Below, piece by piece: positions 4,687-10,781 of a stretch of 23,235 bases of DNA. Below the pieces are notes generated by a model. The model had not been told where the DNA came from, did not search any database, and worked only from the letters and a program-made list of their open reading frames with translations. Within the stretch, counting starts at the first letter, position 1. Each line of letters opens with the position of its first letter. The translations under genes and the position numbers were made by a program. Origin of the DNA: a virus. The stretch spans positions 1-23,235 of the IMG/VR virus record IMGVR_UViG_3300045741_000111. One strand, 5' to 3'.

Positions 4687-4903
4687 AGTGGTTTATCTCC
4701 CCAAAATCTAACGCTTCTTGCACACTGCGCGGCATCCATTTATCACGACGGATGGGGGCTTGATAGCGTAGCGGCGAATAGCTAACTACCATCCGTGCAC
4801 CCTGCATTGCCAATCCTTGCGACATTTCCGCTTGCGCTTCGCTACGCGCGTGGCGTCGAATGTCCTGTGCGTCAAATAGCGCCTCTAACTGCGTTTGCTT
4901 CAT
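4676..4903 (-). CDS. Small helical protein, unknown (75 residues)
   Basis: ATG 4903 is preceded by GAGGTGA at good spacing. The N-terminal half is a long charged helix (MKQTQLEALFDAQDIRRHA, then RSEAQAEMSQGLAMQG). The second half is M-V-V-S-Y-S-P-L-R-Y-Q-A-P-I-R-R with W and P, ending EALDFGEINHYGR. No cysteines. It is second in a three-gene leftward unit, separated from the first gene by an attenuator-like hairpin. Function not recognised. Confidence 0.65.
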   Translation of the reverse strand: MKQTQLEALFDAQDIRRHARSEAQAEMSQGLAMQGARMVVSYSPLRYQAPIRRDKWMPRSVQEALDFGEINHYGR

Positions 4904-4923
4904 ACGCTTGTCACCTCAAGCAA

Positions 4924-4949
4924 AACCCCCTGCTAGGTAGCAGGGGGTT
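4924..4949 (-). terminator. Hairpin terminator/attenuator between two leftward genes
   Basis: AACCCCCTGC (4924-4933) pairs with GCAGGGGGTT (4940-4949) round TAGGTA. On the - strand the stem is followed by TTG from the complement of CAAAA, a short U-run. It lies 23 bases after the stop of the 4973-5302 gene. Partial termination would make the first gene more abundant than the two behind it, as for a highly expressed phage protein. Confidence 0.75.
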
Positions 4950-4972
4950 AGCTTCAAACCACACGCGTAGCG

Positions 4973-5302
4973 TTACAGCTTGAACGTCAAATTGATATTG
5001 AACGGCCGACCGGCGAGGGTACGCTCACTCCCGTTAGAACGAGTAGTCTTGAGCGAGATCCCCTCCGAAGTGCGAACCGTCGCAACCAACGATTTGCCGG
5101 AGGTAGACATTTTGAGCGCTCCGGCGGAGATTCGCTTGGGAATTCGCACTAGATACGAATCTTGCGTTTCTTCAACATCCGCTTCAATCAATTCCGCCTT
5201 GCCCCCTTCCTCCGAATGCGCCTCAAGCGCGTCTAGGGCCGCTTGTCCTGTAAGACGTACGCCTTGCGTAGCGTGCATCGCTTGAACCATCGTATCTGCC
5301 AT
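4973..5302 (-). CDS. First leftward gene after the strand switch, unknown (109 residues)
   Basis: ATG 5302 follows GAGG at spacing 7. The protein opens MADTMVQAMHATQGVRLTG, has an acidic middle (S-E-E-G-G-K-A-E-L-I-E-A-D-V-E-E-T-Q) and a beta-rich, serine/threonine/arginine-rich C-terminal half ending FNINLTFKL. No cysteines, signal or membrane segment. Being promoter-proximal and followed by its own hairpin suggests high early expression. A small DNA-binding or host-takeover protein is conceivable, but no motif supports it. Confidence 0.65.
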   Translation of the reverse strand: MADTMVQAMHATQGVRLTGQAALDALEAHSEEGGKAELIEADVEETQDSYLVRIPKRISAGALKMSTSGKSLVATVRTSEGISLKTTRSNGSERTLAGRPFNINLTFKL

Positions 5303-5670
5303 GTATATACCTCGTATGTATCTCTCTAGCGTATCGTGCTAGCTACGTAGTCCCTACCCGTAGGGGGCGAGGGTGCCGAAGGCGAAAGCCGGGGTCGGCG
5401 AGAACTTGAGTGCAAGCGGCGTGCCAAACGCGCAGAGCGTTGAAAACAAAGGACTTGCGCCGGAGTTCGCCTTCTTTTCGCCTTGTAAATTCTGCCGAGT
5501 GGGTAAAATTTGCATGGCGCAGCCGGTAAAATTTGCACACCTTGCGGGTTTTCGCCTAGGTTTCGCCCTGCCTGGAGGTATACACTCGCGAAGCGTGTAC
5601 CCGCATCCGCTAGAACCCACTAGGTTTTCGCGTCGCGTGTTACGCCACGCGGTGACACCCGCCGGGTTAT

Positions 5671-5685
5671 CTTAGCGAAGCTAAG
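5671..5685. repeat. GAA-triloop palindrome
   Basis: CTTAGC and GCTAAG flank GAA. It contains the heptamer GCGAAGC, whose single strand is known to fold into an unusually stable DNA mini-hairpin with a sheared G-A pair in the loop. Confidence 0.6.
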
Positions 5686-5764
5686 GGGAATATCGCCCCC
5701 ACCTATCACCCCGCGCTACGCGATAAACCCTCCGCATATTCGCTTTCGCTTCGCCTACACCCGT

Positions 5765-5779
5765 ACGAACGAAGTTCGT
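5765..5779. repeat. GAA-triloop palindrome, different stem
   Basis: ACGAAC and GTTCGT flank GAA in a perfect 6-bp stem. The stem sequence differs from the one at 5671-5685 while the C-GAA-G apex is kept, so the fold rather than the sequence seems conserved. Confidence 0.6.
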
Positions 5780-5880
5780 GTAGCGGAATACCCGTATCAC
5801 GCACGCAGTGCGGGGGTGGGTCAACCTATCGCACGAGCGGATGCGAGCAGGTATAGGCGTATCCCGCCTCTCCAGAGCCG

Positions 5881-5924
5881 TAAAAATTTTAAAAAATAAA
5901 ATACAAAAAAATTTAAAAAATATT
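5881..5924. other. 44-bp A/T tract next to the rightward promoter
   Basis: The tract has only one C in 44 bases, with runs of A and AATTT-type steps, in a neighbourhood that is otherwise GC-rich. It could be a DNA-unwinding element or an upstream activating tract; it ends about 108 bases before the -35 box at 6032. Confidence 0.5.
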
Positions 5925-6013
5925 AGGAACGCGTCGCGTAAGGTGTTTCCCCGCCCGCCCACACCAAGTATAATAGCGGTTCTGCGATTTCGTCGGGAAA
6001 TTCAGTGAATTCG

Positions 6014-6025
6014 ACTAAATTTAGT
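6014..6025. promoter_or_regulatory. 12-bp perfect palindrome, possible operator
   Basis: ACTAAATTTAGT is a perfect inverted repeat ending 6 bases before the -35 box of the promoter at 6032-6060. Its size and place suit binding of a dimeric repressor or activator. No other copy was noticed. Confidence 0.4.
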
Positions 6026-6031
6026 CAAAAC

Positions 6032-6060
6032 TTGACTTCCGCCCCTCCGCATGCTAAGAT
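6032..6060 (+). promoter_or_regulatory. Sigma70-type promoter for the rightward genes
   Basis: TTGACT (6032-6037), 17-base spacer, TAAGAT (6055-6060), with an extended -10 TGC directly before it. The expected start of transcription is near 6067. A GTG codon in the reading frame of the first gene lies at 6068, so the message may be leaderless or nearly so. This makes the upstream GTG at 6005 and ATG at 6059 unlikely starts. Confidence 0.7.
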
Positions 6061-6067
6061 GTCTAAT

Positions 6068-6442
6068 GTGACCGAAAAGCCAGCAAACACCTCCTCCGTC
6101 GTCCCACCCGCTCCACCTCAGGGGTTTTTCTCCGAACCGCTTGTGGAGTTGTGCTCTAGCTTTGCTTGTGCGAACGGCCATGTTTGGCCCCTACAAGCCG
6201 CAATCGGCAAATGTCCGGGTTGCGGCTCTCCTACCCTAGTAATTCGAATGATGAATTGTCCGATGTGCAACGAGCCAACCGACACCTCCAACCTCCGTAC
6301 AGACTGGATTGCTCCGGGAATGTCGATTGTTGCGGTTTGCAAAAGCGAGGTTTCGTATGGAGACACCGGACGAATTAAGGAAAGTTGTAATGTTATTCAC
6401 CATGGGCAGCCCTCCCTACCTACAGACAAAGCTACTTCGTAG
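6068..6442 (+). CDS. Zinc-binding protein, first rightward gene
   Basis: About 124 residues from GTG 6068, chosen because the promoter predicts transcription starting there; alternatives are ATG 6059 and GTG 6005. A proline/serine-rich N-terminus (VVPPAPPQGFF) is followed by cysteines and a histidine in C-x3-H, C-P-G-C and C-P-M-C arrangement (C34, H38, C49, C52, C64, C67), the pattern of one or two zinc ribbons. The remainder has another two cysteines and an SLPTDKATS end. Zinc ribbons at the start of a phage early operon often belong to transcription or DNA-binding factors, but this is inference. Family not identified. Confidence 0.65.
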   Translation: MTEKPANTSSVVPPAPPQGFFSEPLVELCSSFACANGHVWPLQAAIGKCPGCGSPTLVIRMMNCPMCNEPTDTSNLRTDWIAPGMSIVAVCKSEVSYGDTGRIKESCNVIHHGQPSLPTDKATS

Positions 6443-6545
6443 GATTTGTCGAGTATGTGGTGGTATAGGACTTGCCGCCCCCGAAGCCCCGGAAGATGTA
6501 ATTGGATGTAAATGTGATGAGGATCTCGAAAATGCTGAGTGTTGA
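6390..6545 (+). CDS. Small cysteine-rich protein (about 51 residues)
   Basis: Start ATG 6390 follows AAGGA at spacing about 9 and overlaps the upstream gene by 53 bases; a longer start at 6357 is possible. The protein has I-C-R-V-C-G-G and, 17 residues later, C-K-C-D-E-D, then ends NAEC, so a C-x2-C plus C-x-C metal site can form. The acidic tail is notable. Small zinc knuckles like this are frequent in phage early regions with unknown roles. Confidence 0.5.
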   Translation: MLFTMGSPPYLQTKLLRRICRVCGGIGLAAPEAPEDVIGCKCDEDLENAEC

Positions 6546-6690
6546 AGATAGAAATAAAATTACATATGATTTGTTTCGTCGATTGTATGCTGTGGTAGGA
6601 AATACTTCAGAGCCTTTGTATATTCTAAAAAAGGCAAAAGCGGCTACATCTTTTCTAGAGGCTGAAGGTATTCTAACTTTCAAGGTTTAA
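6532..6690 (+). CDS. Small helical protein, unknown (52 residues)
   Basis: ATG 6532 was chosen over 6502 because GAGG lies 9 bases upstream of it. MLSVEDRNKITYDLFRRLYA is an amphipathic helix, followed by VVGNTSEPLYILKKAKAATSF and LEAEGILTFKV, a helix-turn-strand end. It overlaps the upstream gene and directly abuts the next (stop 6690, ATG 6691). No cysteines. Not recognised; the compact helical shape would allow DNA binding. Confidence 0.55.
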   Translation: MLSVEDRNKITYDLFRRLYAVVGNTSEPLYILKKAKAATSFLEAEGILTFKV

Positions 6691-6915
6691 ATGCAACGAC
6701 ACATTCTAATTCGGATTGATGATATCGTTAATATCCTAAAGACGTATCTAGGTGAAGATGATTTACCTGCTTCCGCTCAACCCATTGATTTCGTAGTTAA
6801 CCCAACCCAAAAGAATATGATTGGCCTAAAGCTAGTAGACAAAAGCTGGAATGGTGACATGGGAACTCAACTCTTAGACATTCAAATGAAACGCTATTTC
6901 GGAGTAGGAAGCTAA
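6691..6915 (+). CDS. Unknown protein A of a tandem paralogous pair
   Basis: A 74-residue protein starting MQRHILIRIDDIVNILKTYL directly after the previous stop. Pattern: N-terminal beta-helix (LIRIDDIVNILKTYLGEDDLP), a linker with A-x-P-I-D-F, then P-T-Q-K-N-M-I-G-L-K-L-V and S-W. The next gene shows the same order of elements, suggesting an old duplication. Soluble, no cysteines. Function unknown. Confidence 0.6.
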   Translation: MQRHILIRIDDIVNILKTYLGEDDLPASAQPIDFVVNPTQKNMIGLKLVDKSWNGDMGTQLLDIQMKRYFGVGS

Positions 6916-6917
6916 AT

Positions 6918-7208
6918 ATGCCAGGAACTAAAACTCTTATATTCCCTATCGAAACTCTGCTCACATTACTAACCCATTATACAGAAGGATATATACCCCT
7001 AGATGCCAGGCCTCTTGAACTTCTTCGCTCTCCAATCCTTGACCGCTACATCGCCATTAATGTAGAATCAAACCAATGGCAAGATCAACCCAACGCGGCA
7101 GGCATTTACGAACCCGCTCAAATACGATTCATGGGAGGAAAGGTCGCAAAATGGGGGTCAAAGGCAGATACGCCCCCGTGGACTCGCCACACGGACGAGA
7201 AACTTTAA
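6918..7208 (+). CDS. Unknown protein B of a tandem paralogous pair
   Basis: A 96-residue protein, MPGTKTLIFPIETLLTLLTH and on. It aligns by eye with the gene before it: LIFPIETLLTLLTHYTEGYIP against LIRIDDIVNILKTYLGEDDLP, A-R-P-L-E-L against A-Q-P-I-D-F, and I-A-I-N-V-E-S-N-Q-W against I-G-L-K-L-V-D-K-S-W. It has a longer, tryptophan-rich C-terminus. The genes are two bases apart and surely co-translated. No function known. Confidence 0.6.
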   Translation: MPGTKTLIFPIETLLTLLTHYTEGYIPLDARPLELLRSPILDRYIAINVESNQWQDQPNAAGIYEPAQIRFMGGKVAKWGSKADTPPWTRHTDEKL

Positions 7209-7266
7209 ACCCCCAGGTGGATCATTCCCTTATGTGTCATTTTATTAGATTTGGAGACGCTTGTAC

Positions 7267-8121
7267 GTGTCAAAGAGAATCGTAGTTCTCGGCGATCAGA
7301 TGCTAGACATCTATCGCTTCTGCACGCCTAACGGTGTAGCCCAGGAAGCACCTATAGTTAAACACACGTTCCAATCTGAGCGGGTTGTTTTAGGAGGCGC
7401 TGCTAATGTAGCTCAACAGATATCAAACTTAGTTAAACACATAGATTGTAAAGTTGATATCCACGCATCTAGCTATAACCAAATGTGCCATAAGACCCGT
7501 TACATCTCCGACAACACTGAAGTGTGTCGTGTAGATCGTGATGTGATTGGCCCAGAAATAACCCAACAAGAAATCAATGAGTTTTGTAAAGGAGCCGACG
7601 TGCTAGTCATCTCCGATTACGAAAAAGGTACCTTCTCTTCCAGCATTCAACACTCTTACCCGACAATCCCAACTTTCATAGATTGCAAAAACCCGACAAA
7701 GTTTAAAGTCTCCAAGGGAATATTCTTCCCTAACCAAAAAGAGTTTGACGCGAACCAAGCTTTCGGCTTAAACAAATGCCTAGTAACTAAAGGTCATGAA
7801 GGCGCTGCGTTGTATACACCAACTACAGGATTTTCAAATTTCTTTTTACCACCAAACCCTCAAATCCGTCCAGCATCCGTAGTAGGTGCGGGTGACGTAG
7901 TAGTTGCTGCTTACACAGTGGCTAGCACCCTAGGCTTTCCGCCACTCTCGTGTGCTGAGATCGCTGTGACTTGCGCATCCGTCGCGGTAACTCACTTAAT
8001 TCCCAAGATAAAACTTGACGATTTAGCTAAAGCTTGGTATGCTAATAAGACTAGCACAAATGGTATGTCTGGATATATCCGAGATTTTATTGTGGCACTT
8101 GGATTTAAGTTATATGACTAA
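7267..8121 (+). CDS. PfkB-family sugar kinase, RfaE/HldE kinase-domain type
   Basis: In the ADP-heptose route this domain phosphorylates D-glycero-manno-heptose 7-phosphate at C1 with ATP. The protein opens MSKRIVVLGDQMLDIYRF (strand plus the D-x-x-L-D substrate loop). It has the hallmark LGGAANVA, K-T-R-Y-I...V-C-R-V-D-R-D as in RfaE, F-P-N-Q-K-E-F, V-T-K-G-H-E-G-A and the catalytic V-V-G-A-G-D loop (Asp as base). About 284 residues against roughly 310-320 in bacterial domains. Start: GTG 7267 with GGAG 10 bases upstream; TTG 7261 is also possible. ATG of the next gene overlaps its stop. With the nucleotidyltransferase at 9975 it re-creates in two proteins what HldE does in one. Confidence 0.82.
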   Translation: MSKRIVVLGDQMLDIYRFCTPNGVAQEAPIVKHTFQSERVVLGGAANVAQQISNLVKHIDCKVDIHASSYNQMCHKTRYISDNTEVCRVDRDVIGPEITQQEINEFCKGADVLVISDYEKGTFSSSIQHSYPTIPTFIDCKNPTKFKVSKGIFFPNQKEFDANQAFGLNKCLVTKGHEGAALYTPTTGFSNFFLPPNPQIRPASVVGAGDVVVAAYTVASTLGFPPLSCAEIAVTCASVAVTHLIPKIKLDDLAKAWYANKTSTNGMSGYIRDFIVALGFKLYD

Positions 8122-8467
8122 ACCAATCTTAACCCTAACTAAAAAAGACATGAAGCGCCAAACCTTTCGTTGTGGAGGTAAGGGTGGTCAGAACGTAAAT
8201 AAAGTTGAAACAGGTGTACGTTTTATTCACGAAGCTTCCGGATGTGTAGCGGAATCCTGCACCTTTCGACATCAACATCAGAATGAAGTAGAAGCTTTTA
8301 AACGTTTGATTGAGCAACCTAAAATGCAAAAATGGCTGCGGGTGGAAACACTTAAAAGACTAGGACAGTGTGCGCCAGAGTCTATGGAAGAGATGCAGGC
8401 TCGTGTTAATAAACAATTTGAACAAGATCTTAGAAATGGAAACATACTGGTAGAGACCTATGAGTAA
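8114..8467 (+). CDS. GGQ-domain release-factor-like / ribosome rescue protein
   Basis: A 117-residue protein made almost only of the class I release factor catalytic domain. R-C-G-G-K-G-G-Q-N-V-N-K-V-E-T-G-V-R matches the conserved segment, with GGQ at residues 24-26, which hydrolyses peptidyl-tRNA in the ribosomal centre. T-F-R-H-Q-H-Q-N-E-V-E-A-F follows as in the family. Codon-recognition domains are absent, as in ArfB-type rescue factors, though the basic ArfB tail is not obvious. The true start is ATG 8114, overlapping the kinase stop (ATGACTAA). Its stop overlaps the cupin start. It may terminate or rescue ribosomes during infection, alongside the tmRNA. Confidence 0.85.
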   Translation: MTKPILTLTKKDMKRQTFRCGGKGGQNVNKVETGVRFIHEASGCVAESCTFRHQHQNEVEAFKRLIEQPKMQKWLRVETLKRLGQCAPESMEEMQARVNKQFEQDLRNGNILVETYE

Positions 8468-9008
8468 ACCAGAACAACTAACCAAAACAATCGTCCCTAA
8501 ACTCTGGGGCTACGAAGAATGGCTAGTTAACAACGAACTCTACTGCGGCAAGATGCTCCACATCCGCCCAGGTTTCAAATGTTCCCTTCATTACCATAAA
8601 GTAAAAGACGAAACTTTTGTAGCTTTAGAGGGACTCGTCAAGCTAGAGTATAAACTAGAAGATGGAACTTTCGAAAGTGTCAGCATGCGCGGCGAAGAAC
8701 GCAACTGCGTGCGCATTGCAGCAGGCACACCTCACCGCTTTTGGGCTGTAGACGAGAAATCCACTATCCTAGAATTTTCTACCACACACTCCGACGACGA
8801 TGTAGTTCGTTTAGAAGATTCCTGTGAAATAAAGCCGAAGCTACCGCATGGCTTCGGACATAACCCTAAGGTGGAAGAAGCCACCCGCCGCCTAGCAGAT
8901 GCCATCGGCACTGAAGTTGAACTTGAATACATAGAAGAAGATGAAGATGATGATCTAGACGACGCCATTGGATTTGAATTAAATTCTAAACGACGTATAG
9001 GCTACTAA
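8460..9008 (+). CDS. Cupin protein, sugar isomerase-like (mannose-6-phosphate isomerase type 2 family)
   Basis: A 182-residue protein with W-G-Y-E-E-W near residue 16 and cupin motif 1 as S-L-H-Y-H-K-V-K-D-E-T (H44, H46, E51). Motif 2 is A-A-G-T-P-H-R-F (H92), and it has the D-D-D-V-V-R-L-E-D word usual in C-terminal cupins of sugar-phosphate isomerases and GDP-mannose enzymes. The metal ligands are therefore complete. After residue about 125 comes a helix and a highly acidic tail (E-E-D-E-D-D-D-L-D-D). Lying between the sugar kinase and the terminase, it probably isomerises or epimerises the sugar used by the kinase. The exact substrate cannot be told. Confidence 0.72.
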   Translation: MSKPEQLTKTIVPKLWGYEEWLVNNELYCGKMLHIRPGFKCSLHYHKVKDETFVALEGLVKLEYKLEDGTFESVSMRGEERNCVRIAAGTPHRFWAVDEKSTILEFSTTHSDDDVVRLEDSCEIKPKLPHGFGHNPKVEEATRRLADAIGTEVELEYIEEDEDDDLDDAIGFELNSKRRIGY

Positions 9009-9011
9009 CGT

Positions 9012-9863
9012 ATGTCCCTCGCCAAATCTTTAGAACACGCCGCTACTCTTCCCAGGGAAGAGCGTGACGAGCTATTGGAGAAGATTGGCCAAATCGAATA
9101 TGACAAATGCGCGGCGGACCCATTCTACTGGTTTGATCCGCGCCGTCACGATGGAATCGCGTACGTAAAAACAGTAGATCGAGGTTCTAAGTTCCATTGC
9201 AACCTCTGTAAAGATCAGGAACAGCGCGACTCCGCAAAGCTCGCGTTACATCTCCAAACCTACCACGGCATCAAAGTTAAAAATGACTACGAAGCCCTCG
9301 GCTACTTTACGAAATTACCGCCTCTCCGTGCATTCCCTTTCGTAGAGAAAGAAGAGTACCTACGCCCTCTAATCGAAACTTGGCTAGGCGAACGCTACTT
9401 CTGTATAGAGAAATCCCGCGACATGATGGCAACCTGGCTAGTGCTTTGCCTATACGTATGGGATACCTACTTCCACGCAGGGCGTGAAAACATCTTCCAA
9501 TCGGAGAAAGCTCCGAAGGCCCTAGAACTAATCAACCGCGCTAACCAAATCTACTCAAACCAACCTAAGTTTCTACGCCAAATACACCCTGGCCGTATGA
9601 CTAAAGGTAACGATAAATCTGGCATACTAGAATTTACCTCTCTAGATTCTAAGTTGCTTGGCTTCGCCCAGGGTGCGGATCAAATCCGCATGTACCATCC
9701 CTCTGGCCTATTCCAAGACGAAGCTGCATATCAAATCGGAGCCGAAGAGGGATTCATTGCGGTCAAACCTGCTCTTCAATCCGGAGGTCGATACACTGCC
9801 GTATCTTCTGCCAACCCTTCTTTTTTTATGACTTTATGTAGAGATGAAACAGATGCAGAATAA
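9012..9863 (+). CDS. terL: Large terminase, N-terminal ATPase half (split gene)
   Basis: Terminase pumps DNA into the prohead with ATP and cuts it. This 283-residue part has the ATPase motor: Walker A-like K-S-R-D-M-M-A-T-W (134-142), Walker B L-F-Q-D-E (233-237, E237 catalytic) and coupling motif S-S-A-N-P (265-269). A C2H2-like zinc site (C63, C66, H80, H85) precedes the motor. It stops 14 residues after the coupling motif, exactly where full-length enzymes pass into the linker and nuclease. The missing half is at 14751-15638. Four bases separate it from the cupin stop, and its ribosome site is weak, so coupling is likely. Confidence 0.88.
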   Translation: MSLAKSLEHAATLPREERDELLEKIGQIEYDKCAADPFYWFDPRRHDGIAYVKTVDRGSKFHCNLCKDQEQRDSAKLALHLQTYHGIKVKNDYEALGYFTKLPPLRAFPFVEKEEYLRPLIETWLGERYFCIEKSRDMMATWLVLCLYVWDTYFHAGRENIFQSEKAPKALELINRANQIYSNQPKFLRQIHPGRMTKGNDKSGILEFTSLDSKLLGFAQGADQIRMYHPSGLFQDEAAYQIGAEEGFIAVKPALQSGGRYTAVSSANPSFFMTLCRDETDAE

Positions 9864-9966
9864 AATATTAAATGCTTTGTCTTCAGAAGGTGCTGTCATT
9901 GTGTGGATTCTCGCCGCTGCGTTCCTATTGGGAAGCGTAGTAGGTCGAATCCTTGGAATTCTATAA
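9844..9966 (+). CDS. 40-residue single-pass membrane peptide
   Basis: Starts inside the terminase 3' end (ATG 9844; a second in-frame ATG at 9853). After MKQMQNKILNALSSEG comes a hydrophobic helix AVIVWILAAAFLLGSVVG (about residues 17-34) and a short RILGIL end. Topology would be N-terminal cytosolic with one span. It is the first gene in the DNA that separates the two terminase halves. It could be a holin-like or exclusion peptide; no family evidence. Confidence 0.55.
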   Translation: MKQMQNKILNALSSEGAVIVWILAAAFLLGSVVGRILGIL

Positions 9967-9974
9967 ATAAACTT

Positions 9975-10496
9975 ATGCCCCGTAAACACAAATCAACACC
10001 ACCAAACGCACATCGTGGCGAACGCAACTGGCACTGGGCTGTAAATCGTGACCCTTCAGAGTTAGAATGGATGCGAGCCGAGCGGTTCCGTGGCATGCAA
10101 CTCAAAGCTCCGGTAGTTCTAATCAATGGAGCCTTCGATCTGCTGCACTCCGGTCATATGAAAGTAATTTCATATGCTCGTGAACACGCGGGAACCCTAG
10201 TATGTGCCATGGATTCAGATCGACGCATCCGCGAAGCCAAAGGGCCGTCCCGCCCAATTCTCAACTGGGTCGAGCGGGCTACAACCCTAGGCTACATGCC
10301 TATCGATTACCTCGTGGAGATTGACTCTGATGAGGAAATGAGGGACTTGATTAACTCACTACGCCCAGACCTCCGAGTCCAAGGTGGCGACTACGTAGAA
10401 CATGCCTCCAAATACCCGTGGCTACGTAAAATGTTTGTAACTACCGGAGGCATCCGCACTTCTGAGATCGTGCGAAGAATTAAAGAAAGAGAATAA
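9975..10496 (+). CDS. Nucleotidyltransferase, RfaE/HldE C-domain type
   Basis: Members of this cytidylyltransferase-fold family join a sugar 1-phosphate (or glycerol 3-phosphate and others) to a nucleotide with release of pyrophosphate. The 173-residue protein from ATG 9975 has N-G-A-F-D-L-L-H-S-G-H (51-61, the nucleotide-binding H-x-G-H form), D-S-D-R-R-I-R, a G-P-x-R-P-I segment, V-Q-G-G-D-Y and G-G-I-R-T-S-E-I-V at the C-end, close to the G-x-S-T-T motif. About 40 extra basic residues precede the domain. I chose ATG 9975 because the frame above it overlaps the membrane peptide. Paired with the kinase at 7267 it would form ADP-heptose or a similar activated sugar. Confidence 0.82.
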   Translation: MPRKHKSTPPNAHRGERNWHWAVNRDPSELEWMRAERFRGMQLKAPVVLINGAFDLLHSGHMKVISYAREHAGTLVCAMDSDRRIREAKGPSRPILNWVERATTLGYMPIDYLVEIDSDEEMRDLINSLRPDLRVQGGDYVEHASKYPWLRKMFVTTGGIRTSEIVRRIKERE

Positions 10497-10550
10497 ACTA
10501 GTGACTACGATGAGGAAGACGAATAACTATGTCCTTAGAATTTATCCTTC

Positions 10551-10579
10551 TTGACATCTAAGCTCTAATCTGCTACACT
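10551..10579 (+). promoter_or_regulatory. Consensus-like sigma70 promoter for PheS-fragment and reductase genes
   Basis: TTGACA (10551-10556) is a perfect -35, the spacer is 17 bases, and TACACT (10574-10579) follows an extended -10 TGC. Transcription would start near 10586, only about 7 bases before ATG 10593, leaving no room for a Shine-Dalgarno. It is inside the DNA that splits terL, so this cassette has its own transcription. Confidence 0.75.
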
Positions 10580-10592
10580 AGTCTTCCACCTG

Positions 10593-10781
10593 ATGACAAA
10601 AGTTAAAGAGGCAATTGATCCGTGCGTCGAGTATATGCACTACCTTCTAGCTATAGCCCTAAAAGAAATAGAGACTGCGGAAACCCTTGAAGATTTAAAC
10701 AAAGTTCGTATTAAATACTTAGGAAAAAAAGGTATCTTCAAACAAATCGAAAAGGCTCTTTGGGTAAAACCTACTGAATGA
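10593..10781 (+). CDS. Stand-alone PheS N-terminal-domain-like protein
   Basis: A 62-residue protein whose A-E-T-L-E-D-L-N-K-V-R-I-K-Y-L-G-K-K-G (about residues 32-50) closely follows the N-terminal coiled-coil of bacterial phenylalanyl-tRNA synthetase alpha chain, which has L-x-x-V/L-R-x-x-Y-L-G-K-K-G. In PheS this arm contacts the tRNA. Here there is no catalytic domain: the frame ends 13 residues later and its stop overlaps the reductase ATG (ATGA). It is not a truncation of a longer frame, since the following DNA is fully used by the reductase. It could bind tRNA or interfere with host PheRS; function is inference. Confidence 0.7.
   Translation: MTKVKEAIDPCVEYMHYLLAIALKEIETAETLEDLNKVRIKYLGKKGIFKQIEKALWVKPTE

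Larger units (their letters stand above)
5303..6013. other. Palindrome-rich strand-switch region, candidate origin/regulatory region
   Basis: About 700 bases between leftward and rightward genes. Frames here are short, lack ribosome sites and overlap on several strands. The region holds many small inverted repeats, including CTTAGC-GAA-GCTAAG (5671-5685), ACGAAC-GAA-GTTCGT (5765-5779), a TACA..CGC-GAA-GCG..TGTA form (5581-5599), AACGC-GCAGA-GCGTT and CGCAC-GCA-GTGCG. After these comes an A/T-rich tract (5881-5924). Divergent genes plus hairpins plus an easily melted tract are what replication origins and bidirectional control regions look like. Confidence 0.5.

Noticed and set aside
4551-5345. 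Many CTAG/GCTAGC sites in the left arm
   Set aside because: Noted as compositional oddity, but without a genome-wide count it cannot be called a signal.
5343-6008. Several overlapping frames of 65-100 codons on both strands in the strand-switch region
   Set aside because: Proline/arginine-rich translations of GC-rich palindromes, overlapping one another and lacking ribosome sites.
6005-6067. Upstream GTG (6005) and ATG (6059) as starts of the zinc protein
   Set aside because: Both lie upstream of or within the -10 of the promoter that would transcribe the gene.
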